This document shows, in pieces, positions 1 through 12,228 of a stretch of 58,000 nucleotides of DNA. Below the pieces are notes generated by a model. It saw nothing but the letters and a program-made list of their open reading frames with translations, was not told where the DNA came from and searched no databases. Source of the DNA: Cryptomeria japonica (lineage: Eukaryota; Streptophyta; Pinopsida; Cupressales; Cupressaceae). Where the stretch lies: the NCBI RefSeq assembly GCF_030272615.1, contig NC_081411.1, forward strand, positions 181,002,977 to 181,060,976. Reading direction: 5' to 3'. Each line of letters starts with the position of its first letter. Within the stretch, counting starts at the first letter, position 1. The position numbers and the translations under genes are program-made.

Positions 1-213
1 TGTGCACAACATTGGAGAGCCATCCACATCCAGCAATCAAAGGAGCATATCAAGTGGAGCATTATCAAGGGGTGCCTTCACTTCATCAAGCTCAATCCGA
101 AGGAGAAGGTAGAATAGCAAGGTGAAATGGTCTTTTAATGATATTTTAGCATTCTGCATGTTTATTTCATTATGTTTTGATCATTTGACCTTCAATCTAT
201 TTTCACCTCTTTA

Positions 214-346
214 GTACCTCTACCTCTGATCATACATGCTTTGTCATCTCCAAATATTACTTGACCACCATTGTATTCATGTAGGGACAAATTTTTTCTT
301 TTATCTCCAATCATATGATGTGAGAATCCACTGTCAATTACCCATT
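214..346 (-). pseudogene. Copia aspartic protease, N-terminal fragment
   Basis: Read on the minus strand from 346 this gives EWVIDSGFSHHM and then a glycine-rich flap region. WVIDSG..HM is the active-site signature of Copia aspartic proteases, with the catalytic Asp at 332-334. It is in a different frame from gag, so either a frameshift separates them or the junction has decayed. The remainder runs towards position 1 and out of the window. Confidence 0.75.
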
Positions 347-519
347 CATCCTTATCTTCAACTTTTGCTGCCAGGGCCTTTTCTTCATTCTTGATAGCCA
401 GTTTTGGTTCATCTTCTTTAGGTCATAGAACACCCATTCCTTTTCATTGTCAGATCCACTAGTAGAGTATTTTGTCGGTTTATCCTCAGAGTCATTAGTT
501 ACTCCTTTTCTCATCTGCT

Positions 520-1517
520 ATGTAGCATTTTTTGTTTCTCTTGAATCTATATCTATTCTGATTAGGCTTGAATCTGTGTCTATTCTGATTAGGCTTGAAT
601 CATTTCTTAACTCTTTCCTCAAATCTTGCATTCTTTTCAGGACATAGAGATGAAAAATGACCAATCTTATGACATGCAAAACATCTAAAAGGTTTTTTTC
701 CTTCACACTTACTTCCTGCCAGTCCTTTAGGTAGTCTTCGAGAAAATAAGGCTTCAAGTTGCTCAAATTATTCATCCTCTTTCCTCATGTCTTCCAATTC
801 CTTTGCATATAGGGCTTTCCAATCATTCTTGTCGGTAGATGATGATGAAGATGCATGAAAAGTAGGTTCAAATTTTGCAGCTCCAAAAGGTCCAAATTCT
901 TCAAGCTCAAAAGCAAATAACTTCGCAATCAAAATGTCTCTGTTAACTGAGGTGTTTGCCATTGTCCTCAATTCATTAATGCCACCTGCCTTCATCTTGT
1001 AATCTAGTGGAAGGGCTCTCATGACTTTGGAAACTATTTCATCTTCACTCAAAGATCCTCCACAATATTTAATTTGCATGAAAATCTCATTTACTTCCTC
1101 CATAAATATAGAAATTCTTTCATTGTCATCCATATTCAAGTTCTCATATCTCACCCAGTAGACATCAAGTTTAACAATTTTGGCAGTACGATCACCTTCA
1201 TTTAGAGTTTGCAATTTATCCCACATAACCTTTGCAGATTATTTATCAATCAATCCCATTATCTGTTGATCAGTAAGTGCACACAGGAGGGCTTCTCTAG
1301 CTTTGCATTCATTCTTAATATTCTTGTCCAAGTCTGCAAGAGAAGGATTGCCAGATGTTGAATCATAAGATGTGTAACTTTTCTTAGTGATCTCCCAAAT
1401 ATCCTTTCCAAGACATCTAAAATGAGTCTCCATTCAGATTTTCCATATCCCATAATTTGTTCCATCAAGCTTAGGGATTTCTCTCCTGAAGATAGTTGCC
1501 AGTAGATTAGTTGCCAT
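520..1517 (-). pseudogene. Copia gag polyprotein (UBN2-type with CCHC zinc knuckle), broken
   Basis: The ATG at 1517 begins MATNLLATIF, followed by LDGTNYGIWK, the usual N-terminal motif of plant Copia gag. A UBN2-like helical domain follows (about 768-1430). A CCHC knuckle, CFACHKIGHFSSLC, lies at about 640-685 in the same frame, so the whole gag reads in one frame interrupted by stops near 1434, at 1239-1241 and at 768-770, with no frameshift up to the knuckle. Gag forms the virus-like particle and binds the RNA. Near 540-600 a duplicated 27-28-bp unit encodes a repeated basic Asn/Arg-rich tail. As it stands the frame cannot give a full protein. Confidence 0.85.
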
Positions 1518-1561
1518 AGGATCTACCTCAAGTAGTTAAGATTCTACAAAAGAGGACCAAA

Positions 1562-1573
1562 GCTTTGATACCA
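1562..1573 (-). other. Primer binding site, initiator Met-tRNA type
   Basis: The minus strand reads TGGTATCAAAGC two bases after the LTR end. This is one base different from the usual Copia site TGGTATCAGAGC, complementary to the 3' end of initiator Met-tRNA. Confidence 0.85.
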
Positions 1574-1575
1574 AT

Positions 1576-2786
1576 TGTTAGGATAACTGATGAACAACTA
1601 AGAGGGGGGAGGGGGCGTGAATTAGTTGTTAATAGATTATAACAATTAGAATAGAAGAAATAGATACTGGTAAATAATGCAACTCAACAATAAAATAGAT
1701 AATTAACACAATGCAACCATACCACATAACACCATGATTTGTACTTGGAAAACCCAGTAAAGGGAAAAACCATGGTGGGAAGCCTTCCCACAGTCAAATG
1801 ACACTTCTGTAAAAAGTATGTGATACAATGAGGGTCCTGCACATGCAGGAAGGCACACTACCTAGAGTGCACTGCTCATTACAAAATATTCTCATTGACT
1901 ACAGAGAGGTTAAAACCAACTCAAGATATTTGGATAACAATCTAGTAGAGTGAACTACTAGAGATAGCATCTACCATGCCTGATTAAAGTCCCAGTTAGG
2001 CTCAATACTAGAGGCCTTTGACCTCTTACATAAACCCAATTTGATCTTCAATGATTGACCTATTCCTCTGCCTGAATGATATTACAATATTCAAACATTA
2101 GATTTCATTTCCCATATCCACATATATCTCTTCTACAATGAGATCCTACATTTATTTATACAAACCCTAAGGCCTGAAACAATTAGCTCGGCCACCTAAA
2201 GATATTACAATAAGTTCATTACATATATCCATATTACAATCATATGTCATGTCAGCTTTAGACCAAAATAACATTAACCGATCCATAAATCATCCCGATA
2301 ATGTGTAGAGAACATGTTAACATGATACCGGTCCTTAACCTAGATAGGCACTGGACCTATTCAGGGTCCACCATGCCAAAGCGATGTCTCCACCTAGTTG
2401 AATCACAATCAAAGAACATCTTCTACATCCTAGAAACTGTACCAACACCTCTTATGCATCCTGTCAAGGATTCTCAACAAAATCTCTGCCGGTAAAACCT
2501 TAAACCTATGCTGGTAAGGGCTTACTAGAGTGTATGGTAGCATCCAATTACAAAGTCAATACCATCTGACCAAGACATGCTCCAGAAGCTAACACATATA
2601 ACAAAACACATTCCATTGATCTAAACATGTCAGAAGTGTCCAACAGATAGTCTCTACTGCCGGTAACATTAGATCTTTTGTTGGTAACCAAAACCTATCT
2701 GTTGGTAACTTGCCATAATAGCTAGTGTTGAAATCAATGACAAAACATCAATACAACACATAATCAGTCCTTCCATATTGCCAACA
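1576..2786 (-). repeat. Copia 5' LTR, minus strand, about 1.2 kb
   Basis: On the minus strand the segment starts TGTTGGCAATATGG and ends ATCCTAACA, so it has the TG...CA ends of an LTR. The primer binding site follows directly at 1573-1562. Its 1211-bp length fits a Copia LTR. The paired 3' LTR is outside the window, so the ends rest on the termini and the primer site only. Confidence 0.8.
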
Positions 2787-4372
2787 ATACTAACTCTACA
2801 TACTAATGTAATTTCATTTTATAATCATGATCCATAATTATAGATCAACTTCTAACACGTACAATTATAGATTCTCATGAACATCAAACCTTAAAAGAAA
2901 ATACAATTAGACTAACAAGTCTATACTATGAAGCATTGGATGTGTTTGTGTCTTAATTGGGGCATCCAATGCTTCATAATATAGACTTGTTAGTCTATCC
3001 ATATTTTCTTTCTTCTAGTCTTTGGGGCGTCTGATGCTTCCAGTTCCAATATTTCAGACTAAGAGAAATACTTATCATTAGATCGGTTGAGAACTTCATT
3101 ATTTTGTCTTCAACATAATTGTGAGAACAAGGTGTCTGTGAATGGTGTGGCTATATTTCAAGCCAGGTAATTTGACTAAATTACCTAAATTATTGACTAA
3201 ATTAAGTTTATATTCTTGTATTTTGTTTGGTCAAATTTTTCACTTTCTACCACATGAGCTAACACATACATAATTATTGATAAATCTTGGTTATAGATTA
3301 GGCAAGGAACAGTTCAGGTATGCTTACCCTTCAAAGACTCATTGATGGTTGAATTCGACTATGGTTTACATGGAAATAACTCACCATTTCTATTTCATTT
3401 TGTTACCAAGGGATGAATCCATTGATGTTCATATTTTCTTTAAGATGTATCAATACAACCTATGTGGGAAGGTATAAATCTATCTATTTTTCAAGTTTTC
3501 TTTCCTCTCTTTAATTTTTTTGAAGCTTTGTAGATGGATTTTTTTTTCTTTAGAATAGTAGCATCTTGTCAATTCAATTATTAGCGTTTGTCACTATCAA
3601 ATACATATGGTAATTTTGAGCTTAGTCAAGCTAAGGACTTAAATAAGAAAAAAACATATCCCCTCATATCTAAGGCTTCCCATAAATAGTCATAAATTTT
3701 ACATTTCAAGATTTTAGAGCATCTTCTACACAAAACTTGTAATCATTGAACTAATAATTTTTCAATTAAAATATTACCCAAAATTACATAACAGTAACTC
3801 GGTTGCTCTGAGTCTTCCTTTGATAGTGTCTCTCTAATCTAAAACCTCTCATTACTATCACTTCTTTGTGAGTGATTAAACTCAGGGGTTTTTTAACCAT
3901 ATTCTTGGAATTTCTTTCATCCTATCTTCTATCACCTCTTGATACTCAAAAACCCTTATCTCTATTTGATAATAAAAACCTCATAGCACCGATGTTTGGA
4001 TAGCACTACCATTTTCAAAAGTTAAGTTTAAGTTTGAACAACCTTCAATAACCCTTAACCAAATTAGAGTAACTTAACCATTTATTAGCCAAGTAGAATT
4101 TTCCAAAGTTAGAATTAAGTTTGTATTGAAATGTAATGTAAATTAATATACATATAGAGAGTTTGTAGTGAATCATCAATCCCCAAACCTAACTCTAAAC
4201 CTTGTAAAGAAAGGGAGAGATAGAGATAGAGTCTGATAGGGAGAAGGGGAGGGCACAACATTCTCATTGAAGAATAGTGGCAGTTTGTCAAAATTCTGAT
4301 GATCGATGTTGTCAAAATTCACCACATGTACAACATGGTTTCGACGAGAATGTTATATGTGCGATGAAAAAC
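2787..4372. other. AT-rich spacer, no gene seen
   Basis: No coding region, tRNA or transposase motif is visible on either strand. It holds the hairpin at 2908-2997. The last 150 bases or so contain CGATG-type words like those near CACTA ends, and may be the left flank of the older CACTA into which LARD-1 was inserted. Confidence 0.5.
2908..2997. repeat. Near-perfect inverted repeat, 35-bp arms, 20-nt loop
   Basis: The left arm 2908-2942 and right arm 2963-2997 are reverse complements with one difference, which would be a G:U pair in RNA. The outer 16 bases of each arm (TAGACT, 4 bases, AGTCTA) are themselves a small palindrome. No target-site duplication flanks it. It could be a foldback or MITE relic, or a young small-RNA hairpin. 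Confidence 0.85.
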
Positions 4373-4513
4373 TATTGGTAAATGCACACTCCAATGAGAA
4401 ATTGTAGGTGATTGAAGGTATTGTCATTGATGGCAACCTTACAATTATGTGATATTGGCATCGACAGACTCTACACCGACATACAGATCACCGACACCAA
4501 AAGAAAGATTACC
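4373..4513 (+). repeat. LARD-1 5' LTR, first 141 bp
   Basis: It matches the first part of the 3' LTR at 30856 onward (AAATGCACACT, then the GAGAAATTGTAGGTG block, then CCGACATACAGATCACC) and stops at ATTACC, exactly where the CACTA begins. Its start is mutated (TA instead of TG). Confidence 0.9.
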
Positions 4514-4531
4514 CACTAATACATTTGGACT
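4514..4531 (+). repeat. CACTA left terminal inverted repeat
   Basis: Starts CACTAATACATTTGGACT and pairs with 24462-24479 with a few mismatches. It is preceded by the target duplication ACC. Confidence 0.9.
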
Positions 4532-4939
4532 AGATTTTCAATTGAGATTTCCGACAGAGAAGGTATATTGTGGCCAAATTTGATTTTTTTTGGAAAAAAT
4601 GCCCGCATTCATTGTAATTTCGATGGCAATTTCCCATTTGGTTTCGACGAAGAAGGCATTAGCAATGAGAATTTTCTTTTTTTTTTAAAAGTGCTTGAGT
4701 TTGTCATAATTCTAACGACAATGGCCATTACTTTAAAAAAAAGAAGAGGGGAATTCATTTGTGAATTGCAAATTTCCCGCATAGGAATCTGTGGTGACTT
4801 CAACCCCCAAGAACATCAAACCAGCATTGAAGGCATTTGTGGCACTGCTTGCAATCCCACGTAGGAGGTAGATTCAAATTGCCCTAGCTTTTAATTTCAT
4901 GTTGCAAAAAATATACATGTGGTGGTTAATTGTCGTAGT
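4532..4939. other. CACTA left subterminal region
   Basis: No gene. It shares words such as ATTTCCGAC and TTCGA(T/C)G with the right subterminal region, as expected for transposase-binding subterminal sequence. The short open frames here look accidental. Confidence 0.5.
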
Positions 4940-5850
4940 TTAATCTCGTAAAACCATAGAACTGTGATTGAGGAGTGAGCATTCAATTTTGTAGCAGCAA
5001 TCCATTCCTCCCGTATATGCGTGTGTTGATTGTTCACATGAGATCACATCTCTTTGTGGCATCGTATCAAACAATTCATGAGCCTTGTCCATGTTTCCAC
5101 GTTTTGCATTCATGTCAAGCAAGGCATTTGCAGGTACAACACCTAACAAAATTCCTCTATCCGTTATGCTTTGATGGATGTCCATACCCTGTTCCAAAGC
5201 TCCCATTTTTGCATAGGCAGGGAGGATGCTGGCAAAGGTTGTGGAATTTGGCTTTATGCCTTCCAATTTCATTTGCTTGAAAGTGTCTAAAGCCTTTTCG
5301 ACAAATCCATTTTGTGCATATCCAGCAATCGCTACAGTCCACGAGACAACATTTCTTTCATGCATTCTATCAAACAGTTCACGTGCCTTGTCTATGCCTC
5401 CACATTTTGCATACATGTCTACTAGGGCAGTTGAAACTACAACATCTGACAAAATTCCTCTATCCTTTATGCTTCAATGAATGTCCATACCCTATTCCAA
5501 ATCTCCCATTTTGGCATAGGCAGGGAGGCTAGTAGCAATGGTCATGGAATTTGGCTTTACACCTGCCCATTGCATTTGCTTGAAAGTTTCTAAAGCCTTC
5601 TCAACAAATCCATTTTGTGCATATTTGACAATCATTGCAGTCCAGGAAACCACATTTCTTTGAGGCAATCCATCAAATAGTTCCCATGCCTTGTCTATGC
5701 TTCCACATTTTGCATACATGCTAATAGAGTAGTTGCAACTACATCTGACAAAATTCTTCTATCTTTTATGCTTTGATGGATGTCCATACCATGTTCCAAA
5801 GCTCCCATTTTGGCATAGGCTAGGAGTACGCTGGCAAATGTAACTAAAGA
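4940..5850 (-). pseudogene. PPR protein fragment (PLS type), captured
   Basis: Reading from 5850 down gives tandem pentatricopeptide repeats with the classic plant PLS wording: AYAKMGALE.GMDIH, LVDMYAKCG, KARELFDRM, VVSWT, GYAQNGFVEKAL, FKQM, GVKPN. About three P-L-S sets are visible. PPR proteins of this type bind organelle RNA for editing or splicing in plastids and mitochondria. No start codon, transit peptide or E/DYW domain is present, in-frame stops occur (e.g. 5492-5494) and a frameshift lies near 5720, so this is an inactive internal fragment. Its position inside the CACTA and lack of introns indicate capture. The repeats resemble gymnosperm PPR proteins, from memory. Confidence 0.88.
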
Positions 5851-7084
5851 AATGTAATGATCAGCTCCAAAGACATCAAACCACTACTAACAAAATTGAG
5901 AGTCTAAAATATGATAGGGAATAGTGAGTTGTCCTGAAATAAAATATTTTATTTTCAATTTCAACTAAAACATAATTACTTAGCCATTTAATGTTATTAA
6001 TAAATGTTTAATTTATGAAAGAGATAAATGGTTGGCCATAAGTACATGAGTTACTAAATGCACACAAATAAGTGAATTTGATATTCAAAACTATCTACAA
6101 TGAATTAAATTCTTGTCCATTAGTCATTTATGTTTGCAATAAGCATCTTTCTTTGTTTTTCTTAATCTTTATTCATAGTTATGTGCATATTTCACATTCG
6201 ATAATTAGGATATCAATTGCTATGGCTGAACACTAGCATGATGTTTGTGTTGTGGTATAGATGTGTGGAAACATAATTATGGGATTGTTATATTATAGAG
6301 ATCATAAATCTAGATATCACATATTAGTTCTAGCTCTTCTTAGATTGAGTCTAAAGTTGACATACAGTCATAAAGCCATTATTAGTAGATCTATCCATTT
6401 CTAGTAAAGACAATTGAGAAAGTTATTTTGATATTGAGAGTTTCTTATCTATTTACCTATTGATCATTATTAAGCCATAATATTTAGGTCTATTTATCTC
6501 TCTTGCAAAACCTTTGTAAGTGTGTTGAACGTATCAAAAACAAGGCTAGCATGGAAGGAATGTTCAAGCTTCCACTTGTACAACTTACAACAAATGATTT
6601 GTTGATAGAAGAAATTCTTGAAATAGGGATACAATCGAAAGACAAGTAAGTACATACAAACCTCCTCAGTTAAAAGTAAAATCTATGTATAAAAAGAGTA
6701 CATTGAATCCCAATCCATATACACAATAGAGATACCAATGGAGACTTAATTGGATGTAGCATGTCGCACCAAAGTTGTTAGAGTATGCTAAGCTAGTACA
6801 TAATGTTTCCTAAAACCACATTAGTATTTTACCCAGATCATTATCTACCAAAACTAACTATAGTAATCCTTTTAAGGATTCATTTCATATTGCTAGATCT
6901 TCATTTAGTTCCACTTCTTGTTGGAGAAAAGAATGGTTATTTCTTGAGGTAGATGAATATCCCATCAATAAAGGACAGGACCCTTTCTAGAATATAACAA
7001 ATTCTACTCCAACAAAAGATCATGGGGGTTTCACTAGAGATATTGAATAAGAGATAGACTTCTACTGTTGCATTAAAAGCATTG
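5851..7084. other. AT-rich filler inside the CACTA, no gene seen
   Basis: No open frame of interest and no family motif on either strand. It separates the PPR fragment from the CWC22 pieces. Confidence 0.5.
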
Positions 7085-7326
7085 GCATGTTATTCATTTA
7101 TTGATGTAAACTCTTTGTGACGCCACCACAACCAATAAAGGTGTAAAAAGTTGTTTGCATTGCATGGATTTTTAGGATTGTCCTTTGATAAAATAGAATT
7201 AAAGTGTGGAAGCAGGATCTGCCAGCTCCTGAGGGAATCTTGATGAAAAATAACTCTAAAATATTTGGGTGAGATTATATGCAAAAACTCATGCTTCCTC
7301 ATGGGTTTATGTACAGAAATAAGCAT
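7085..7326 (-). pseudogene. CWC22 C-terminal (MA3 end) fragment, inverted second copy
   Basis: Reading on the minus strand, GGAGCTGGCAGA, CAAAGGACAATCC, and TATTGGTTGTGGTGGCGTCAC followed by AGAGTTTACAT match in order the plus-strand CWC22 copy at about 8775-8945, with a gap of about 50 bases. In protein terms SKDNPKN parallels SPKDNPK in the other copy. It is therefore a diverged, inverted piece of the same host gene just upstream of the main CWC22 fragment. It has no start or working frame of its own. The source could be a second capture or an old inverted duplication. Confidence 0.75.
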
Positions 7327-8310
7327 GAATTAAGTGGTAAAGGGGCTTCTGGAAACAAGAGGGACAAAGAGGCAGTGGAAGTGAAAACTTCTGGTGTTGT
7401 GTCTGCTCCATCTTAGAATGGGAATGGTGAAGGTGCTATAAGAGGACCTGAGAAGGGTGTCATTCCCCCATTTAAGCTAGCTCAAATGATGAAAGATGTG
7501 GAAGACAAGAGCAGTGTGGAATACCAGCGCATGACATGGGATGCCCTTCAGAAGAGTATCAATAGGTTAGTAAACAAGGTAAATGCATCTAACATCAAGA
7601 ACATCATTCCAGAGTTGTTTGTAGAGAATCTCATCTGTGGGAGGGGTCTATTTTGTAGGTCTTGTATGAAATATCAAATGGCATCCCCTGGATTTATAGA
7701 TGTTTTTGCTACATTGGTTGCTGTGGCAAATACAAAATTTCCTAAAGTTGGCAATCTGCTTTTGCGAAGAATTATTTTTCATCTTAAGAGGGCATACAAA
7801 TACAATGACAAGCACATGTTGATATCAGCAGCCAAATTCATAGCTCATTTAGTGAATCAACAAGTTGCACATGAGATCATTGCCTTGGAACTTCTCACCC
7901 TTTTACTAGAGAACTCCACAGATGACAGTGTAGAGGTTGTTGTTGGGTTCGTGAAAGAATGTGGTTCTTTGTTGCAAGACCTTTCACCCAAAGGTCTCTA
8001 TGGGATTTTTGAAAGATTTAGAGGTATTCTCCATGAGGGGGAAATTGACAAACGAGTACAGTTTTTAATGGAAGCCCTTTTTGCATTTCACAAAGCTAAG
8101 TTCGAGGGTCATCCAACTGTGCATCTAGATTAGTTAACACATGAAGTTTTCCTAGAAGATGAGCTTTATAAAGAAGCTGGTTTGGATGTTTTCAAGCCAG
8201 ATCCTAATTTCTTAGAGCATGAGGTAACCTATGAAAAACTGAAGAAGGATATCCTTGGAGATGCTTCTTCAAATGAAGCAAAAGAGAAGAATGATTCAAG
8301 TGATGATTTA

Positions 8311-8358
<48 letters not shown>

Positions 8359-9028
8359 GAGGAAGGTGAGGAAGCACTAAGAATACAGGATGAGACAGAG
8401 ACAAACTTGGTCAATTTAAGACGTACAATTTATTTGACAATCATGTCAAGTGTTGATTTTGAGGAAGCTGGTCATAAGCTACTAAAGATCAAGCTTGAAC
8501 CTGGTCAAGAGAGAACATACCTTCATTATTATGGTCTTCTTGGGCAAAGATTCTGTATGATCAATAAAATTTATGAGGAATTTTTTGATAAGTGTTTTGT
8601 ACAACAGTATTCTATGATACACAGACTGGAAACAAATAAACTGCGTAATGTTGCAAAGTTTTTTGCCCACTTACTTGGCACAGATACTCTTCCATGGCAT
8701 TGTCTTGCTTATATACATGAGACAGAGGAAGATACTACTTCCTCTTCCCATATTTTTATAAAGATTCTCTTGTAGGAGCTGGCAGAGCAGCTTGGTATAT
8801 TGTTGCTTTATGAAAGGTTGAACGATCCATTAATGCAGGAGTCTTTTGATTCAATTTCTCCAAAGGACAATCCCAAAATTCATGGTTTTCTATCAATTTA
8901 TTTACTTCTATTGGTCTTGGTGGTATCACTGAGAGTTTACATGAATATTTGAAGAATATACCAAGGCTTGTAATGCAATAGCAAAAGTCTATTCCTGAGT
9001 CAGATGAATCTACCTCTAATGACGAATA
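7324..9028 (+). pseudogene. CWC22: CWC22-like pre-mRNA splicing factor, captured intronless copy, broken
   Basis: The translation follows plant CWC22: IPPFKLAQMMKDVEDKSS near 7460, a MIF4G domain (about 7500-8080) with IIPELFVENLI and GRGLFCRSCMK, the linker LDVFKPDPNF, an acidic tract of about 15 Asp encoded by a GAT microsatellite (8310-8355), and an MA3 domain (about 8400-8990) with NLVNLRRTIYLTIMSS and MIHRLETNKLRNVAKFF. CWC22 holds eIF4A3 and loads the exon-junction complex in the spliceosome. Stops occur near 7415, at 8131-8133 and 8773-8775, with a frameshift near 8885 and about 14 codons missing from MA3 near 8510 compared with the family as I remember it. No introns interrupt it, which suggests retrocopy origin before capture. 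The frame closes at 9026-9028, just before TNP2 sequence begins. Confidence 0.9.
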
Positions 9029-9036
9029 ATTTATGG

Positions 9037-12000
9037 ATTACCATGCATGCAATAGAAGTCAAGATGACATTGTTTGAATGCCTGTGGATGGTTCAGTATT
9101 TATGGACATAGAGGAAAAGTGGCCACACTTTAAAAAAGAACCTCGTAATCTCAGGCATTCATTGGCAGTGGATGGTGTCAATCCATTTGGAGAGATGAGA
9201 TCTGTTTACTCAGTGTGGCTTGTTTTTGTTATCAACAATAACATTCCTCCATGGATGTCAATAAAGAGGGAGCACATAATGTTGGCAATGATTGTTCCAG
9301 GTATTTTATCATTTAAATATAGTCATCTAAATTTAATTATAAATATTGCAGTAAAATGGTCATAATAATTATGTAATGTTTTTGTTCATTCTATTAGGTA
9401 AGTACCAAGTTAAAGATATGAATGTATATATCGAGCCTCTTATCGATGAGTTGTTGGAGTTATGGAATGGTGTCACTATGTATGACGTCTCTAGACCAAT
9501 AGGAGAAAGACAATTTCAATTCCATGTGATGCTTCTATGGACAATACACGATGCCCCGGGGCTTACACATTTTTGTGGTATGTTATAGTGTTTAAGTTGT
9601 GCATGAACATTATAATTCAAAAAATTATCATATTTAATCCAATTATACATTATCTTGTAGGTCTTCAAACAAAAGGAAAATTTGCATGTCCTGTTTGTGG
9701 TCCAAAGATGAAATCTCATCATTCAAAAAGTTTAGGAAAGCAGGTGTTTGATGAGTATAGGCACTTTCTCCACAAAAATCATGAGTATCGAAATACTGAA
9801 AAACATCTTTTCAATGGGAAAGAAGAGAATACATCAAAGCCATGAAGAATAACACCTCACCTGTGGAAGTTGGAATATAATAGAATTAATCATCAAGGTA
9901 ATGCTATTCCATCTATTGGCTTGTCATAAAACATCTTTTCTATTTTGTTTTGTCTACTGATGATGTGATTGATGATCATGAAGGTCGTGAAGGCATAAAT
10001 GACCACCTTCCTAAGGGAATAAAAAGTTATCCCCAACAATTTAGTAGGTTGCCCTACTACGAGTAGTTACAAATTGTTCATTTGTTTGATAGTATGCATA
10101 TTGGAAAGAATATAAGAGAGACAATATGGAAAATATTGGATGGAAGGCGTGACAAAGAAAAAATTGTCAAAATATGTAGTGACATTCAGGATTCCAATCA
10201 TGCAATGATAAATTTCATTCAATCAAATAGCCATGGAGACCAGATTAATATAAGTGAGCTTCCTTGGTTATTAACGGACCAACAAAGCAATGCTATAAAA
10301 GAAGTCATACGAAAAATTCGATTTCCCACAGGATTTGCTGCAAACATAAACAATCTCATATCAAAGAAAAGTGAATTTGGGCCAAGGATGAAAACACATG
10401 ATTGTCATACCTTCATTAAGGTAATTCATGCTCTTGTGTTTTTAGTATGTATTTAAGTACTATGTGTACGTGTACTTTTCATTATGTTACAAAAAAATGA
10501 AAAGATAATTTTATAATTGTTGCAGTATGTTCTACCTCTATGTCTCCCAGACAACTTCAACAATAATGTCAAGAAAGTCATATATGATCTTGGAAAATAC
10601 ATGAGGTAAGTAGTGATATTTGTTTAGTTCATTGTATAGATATTATATTTGCGATTTGTTTTACTTCTTATGTAATATATTTTTTTGTGTCTTGAATACC
10701 TTGTAGGTGGTTGTCATGTAAAGAAATCCATAAAGATGATATAAAATATTGGAAGAGAAAAATTCCTCATTTAATGTGTGAAATGCAAAAGTGTCTACCT
10801 CCAGCTTTTTTCAATGCACAAGAACACTACCTCATACACCAAGTTGAGGAGATTGAATTGTGTGGACCTATACACACTAGGTCAATGTGGATGGTTGATA
10901 AGCACTTGAAATTTTTGAAGGCTTTGGTTTGACAAAGAGCACATCCTGAGGGTTCTATGGTGGAGGGATATATGGTATACCAGACTATGGTGTACATTTC
11001 TGAATATTTTCCTAAGTTTGCAGCAAAGATCCACGTGGATCACATTTGGGATCCCAACACCATTAACAAATTTGAAGGGGAGTACTTGACAGGGAAAGGT
11101 AGATTGAGGAAAGTGAGAGGTAATTATAAGATGTTATTGTAGTTAATTAATTCTTAATCTTCAAAGTAAATCGATTGTAAGATGTCTATTTATTAATTTG
11201 TACAGTTGGTCAAGAGTGGGATGCACTACATTTGTATATTGCAAACAATCTTGATTGGATGACAGTATGGATTGAACGTTGTCAACATTCTGGATGCACG
11301 TTAACATGGGAAGGTGTGGCTTCATTGGTTAAAGAAGCACATCGTAATGGAGATTCCAATGTTACGCACAAGGAAATTGATTTAGCATATGGCTTAAGAG
11401 ATAAACAGGTACATATAAATTTATTAATCACCCATATGTTTATCAACTCACAATGCAATAAATTTTACATGTTTGTCATATCGCAGGTCAAACACCACAA
11501 TGCTATGTGTTGCAATGGTCATAAATTTTGCATAAAAAAGTTGGATGACATGAAGAAAACTTGTGATTCTAGCATCACTGCAGTCTTTGAGGTGACAAAT
11601 ATTTCATCGATAAATGACATTCATCCTCAATAGTCTCAAAATCGATACTATGGCATTTTGGATGATATACTTGAGTGTGACTTTAATTCCTTCAAATTAG
11701 TTTTGTTCGTCGTCAAATGGTACAGGCTACGATTGAATAAAAATGATCCTGATAGAACTGTTATTGAACATGATAATGGTTTTACAATGCTAAATACAAG
11801 GTCATTTGAACTAGTTGGGGATGAGCCCTATGTTCTTCCAAGCCAATGTGAGAAAGTATTTTACTCAGAGGTTCTACATAAACCGGGTTGGTCATTTGTT
11901 GTTAGACATGATCCAAGAAGAAGGCCGATAAAGTATAATGTGATGGAAGAAGAAGACATTGAAAAAGAAGATACCAAAGAAGTAGAAGATGAAGTGGATG

Positions 12001-12160
12001 ATGATCGCGATCGACACTTTCTCAATGACAATGAAGAAGAAGAAGAAGAAGATGATGATGATGATGATGATGATGGTGATGGTGATGGTGATGGTGATGG
12101 TGATGGTGATGGTGATGGTGATGGTGATGGTGATGATGGTGATGATAATGGCGAAGACAT

Positions 12161-12228
<68 letters not shown>

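Larger units (their letters stand above)
1..2786 (-). mobile_element. Ty1/Copia retrotransposon, 5' part (LTR, gag, protease), truncated by window edge
   Basis: Read on the minus strand the order is LTR (2786 to 1576), primer binding site, gag with a C-terminal zinc knuckle, then the start of an aspartic protease, which is the order of a Copia element. Integrase, reverse transcriptase and the 3' LTR would lie beyond position 1. Gag carries several in-frame stops, so this copy is dead. The LTR end (CCTAACA after a C-rich, T-rich tract) and the initiator Met-tRNA primer site resemble those of the LARD elements further along, so they may belong to the same broad Copia group; that link is inference. 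Confidence 0.85.
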
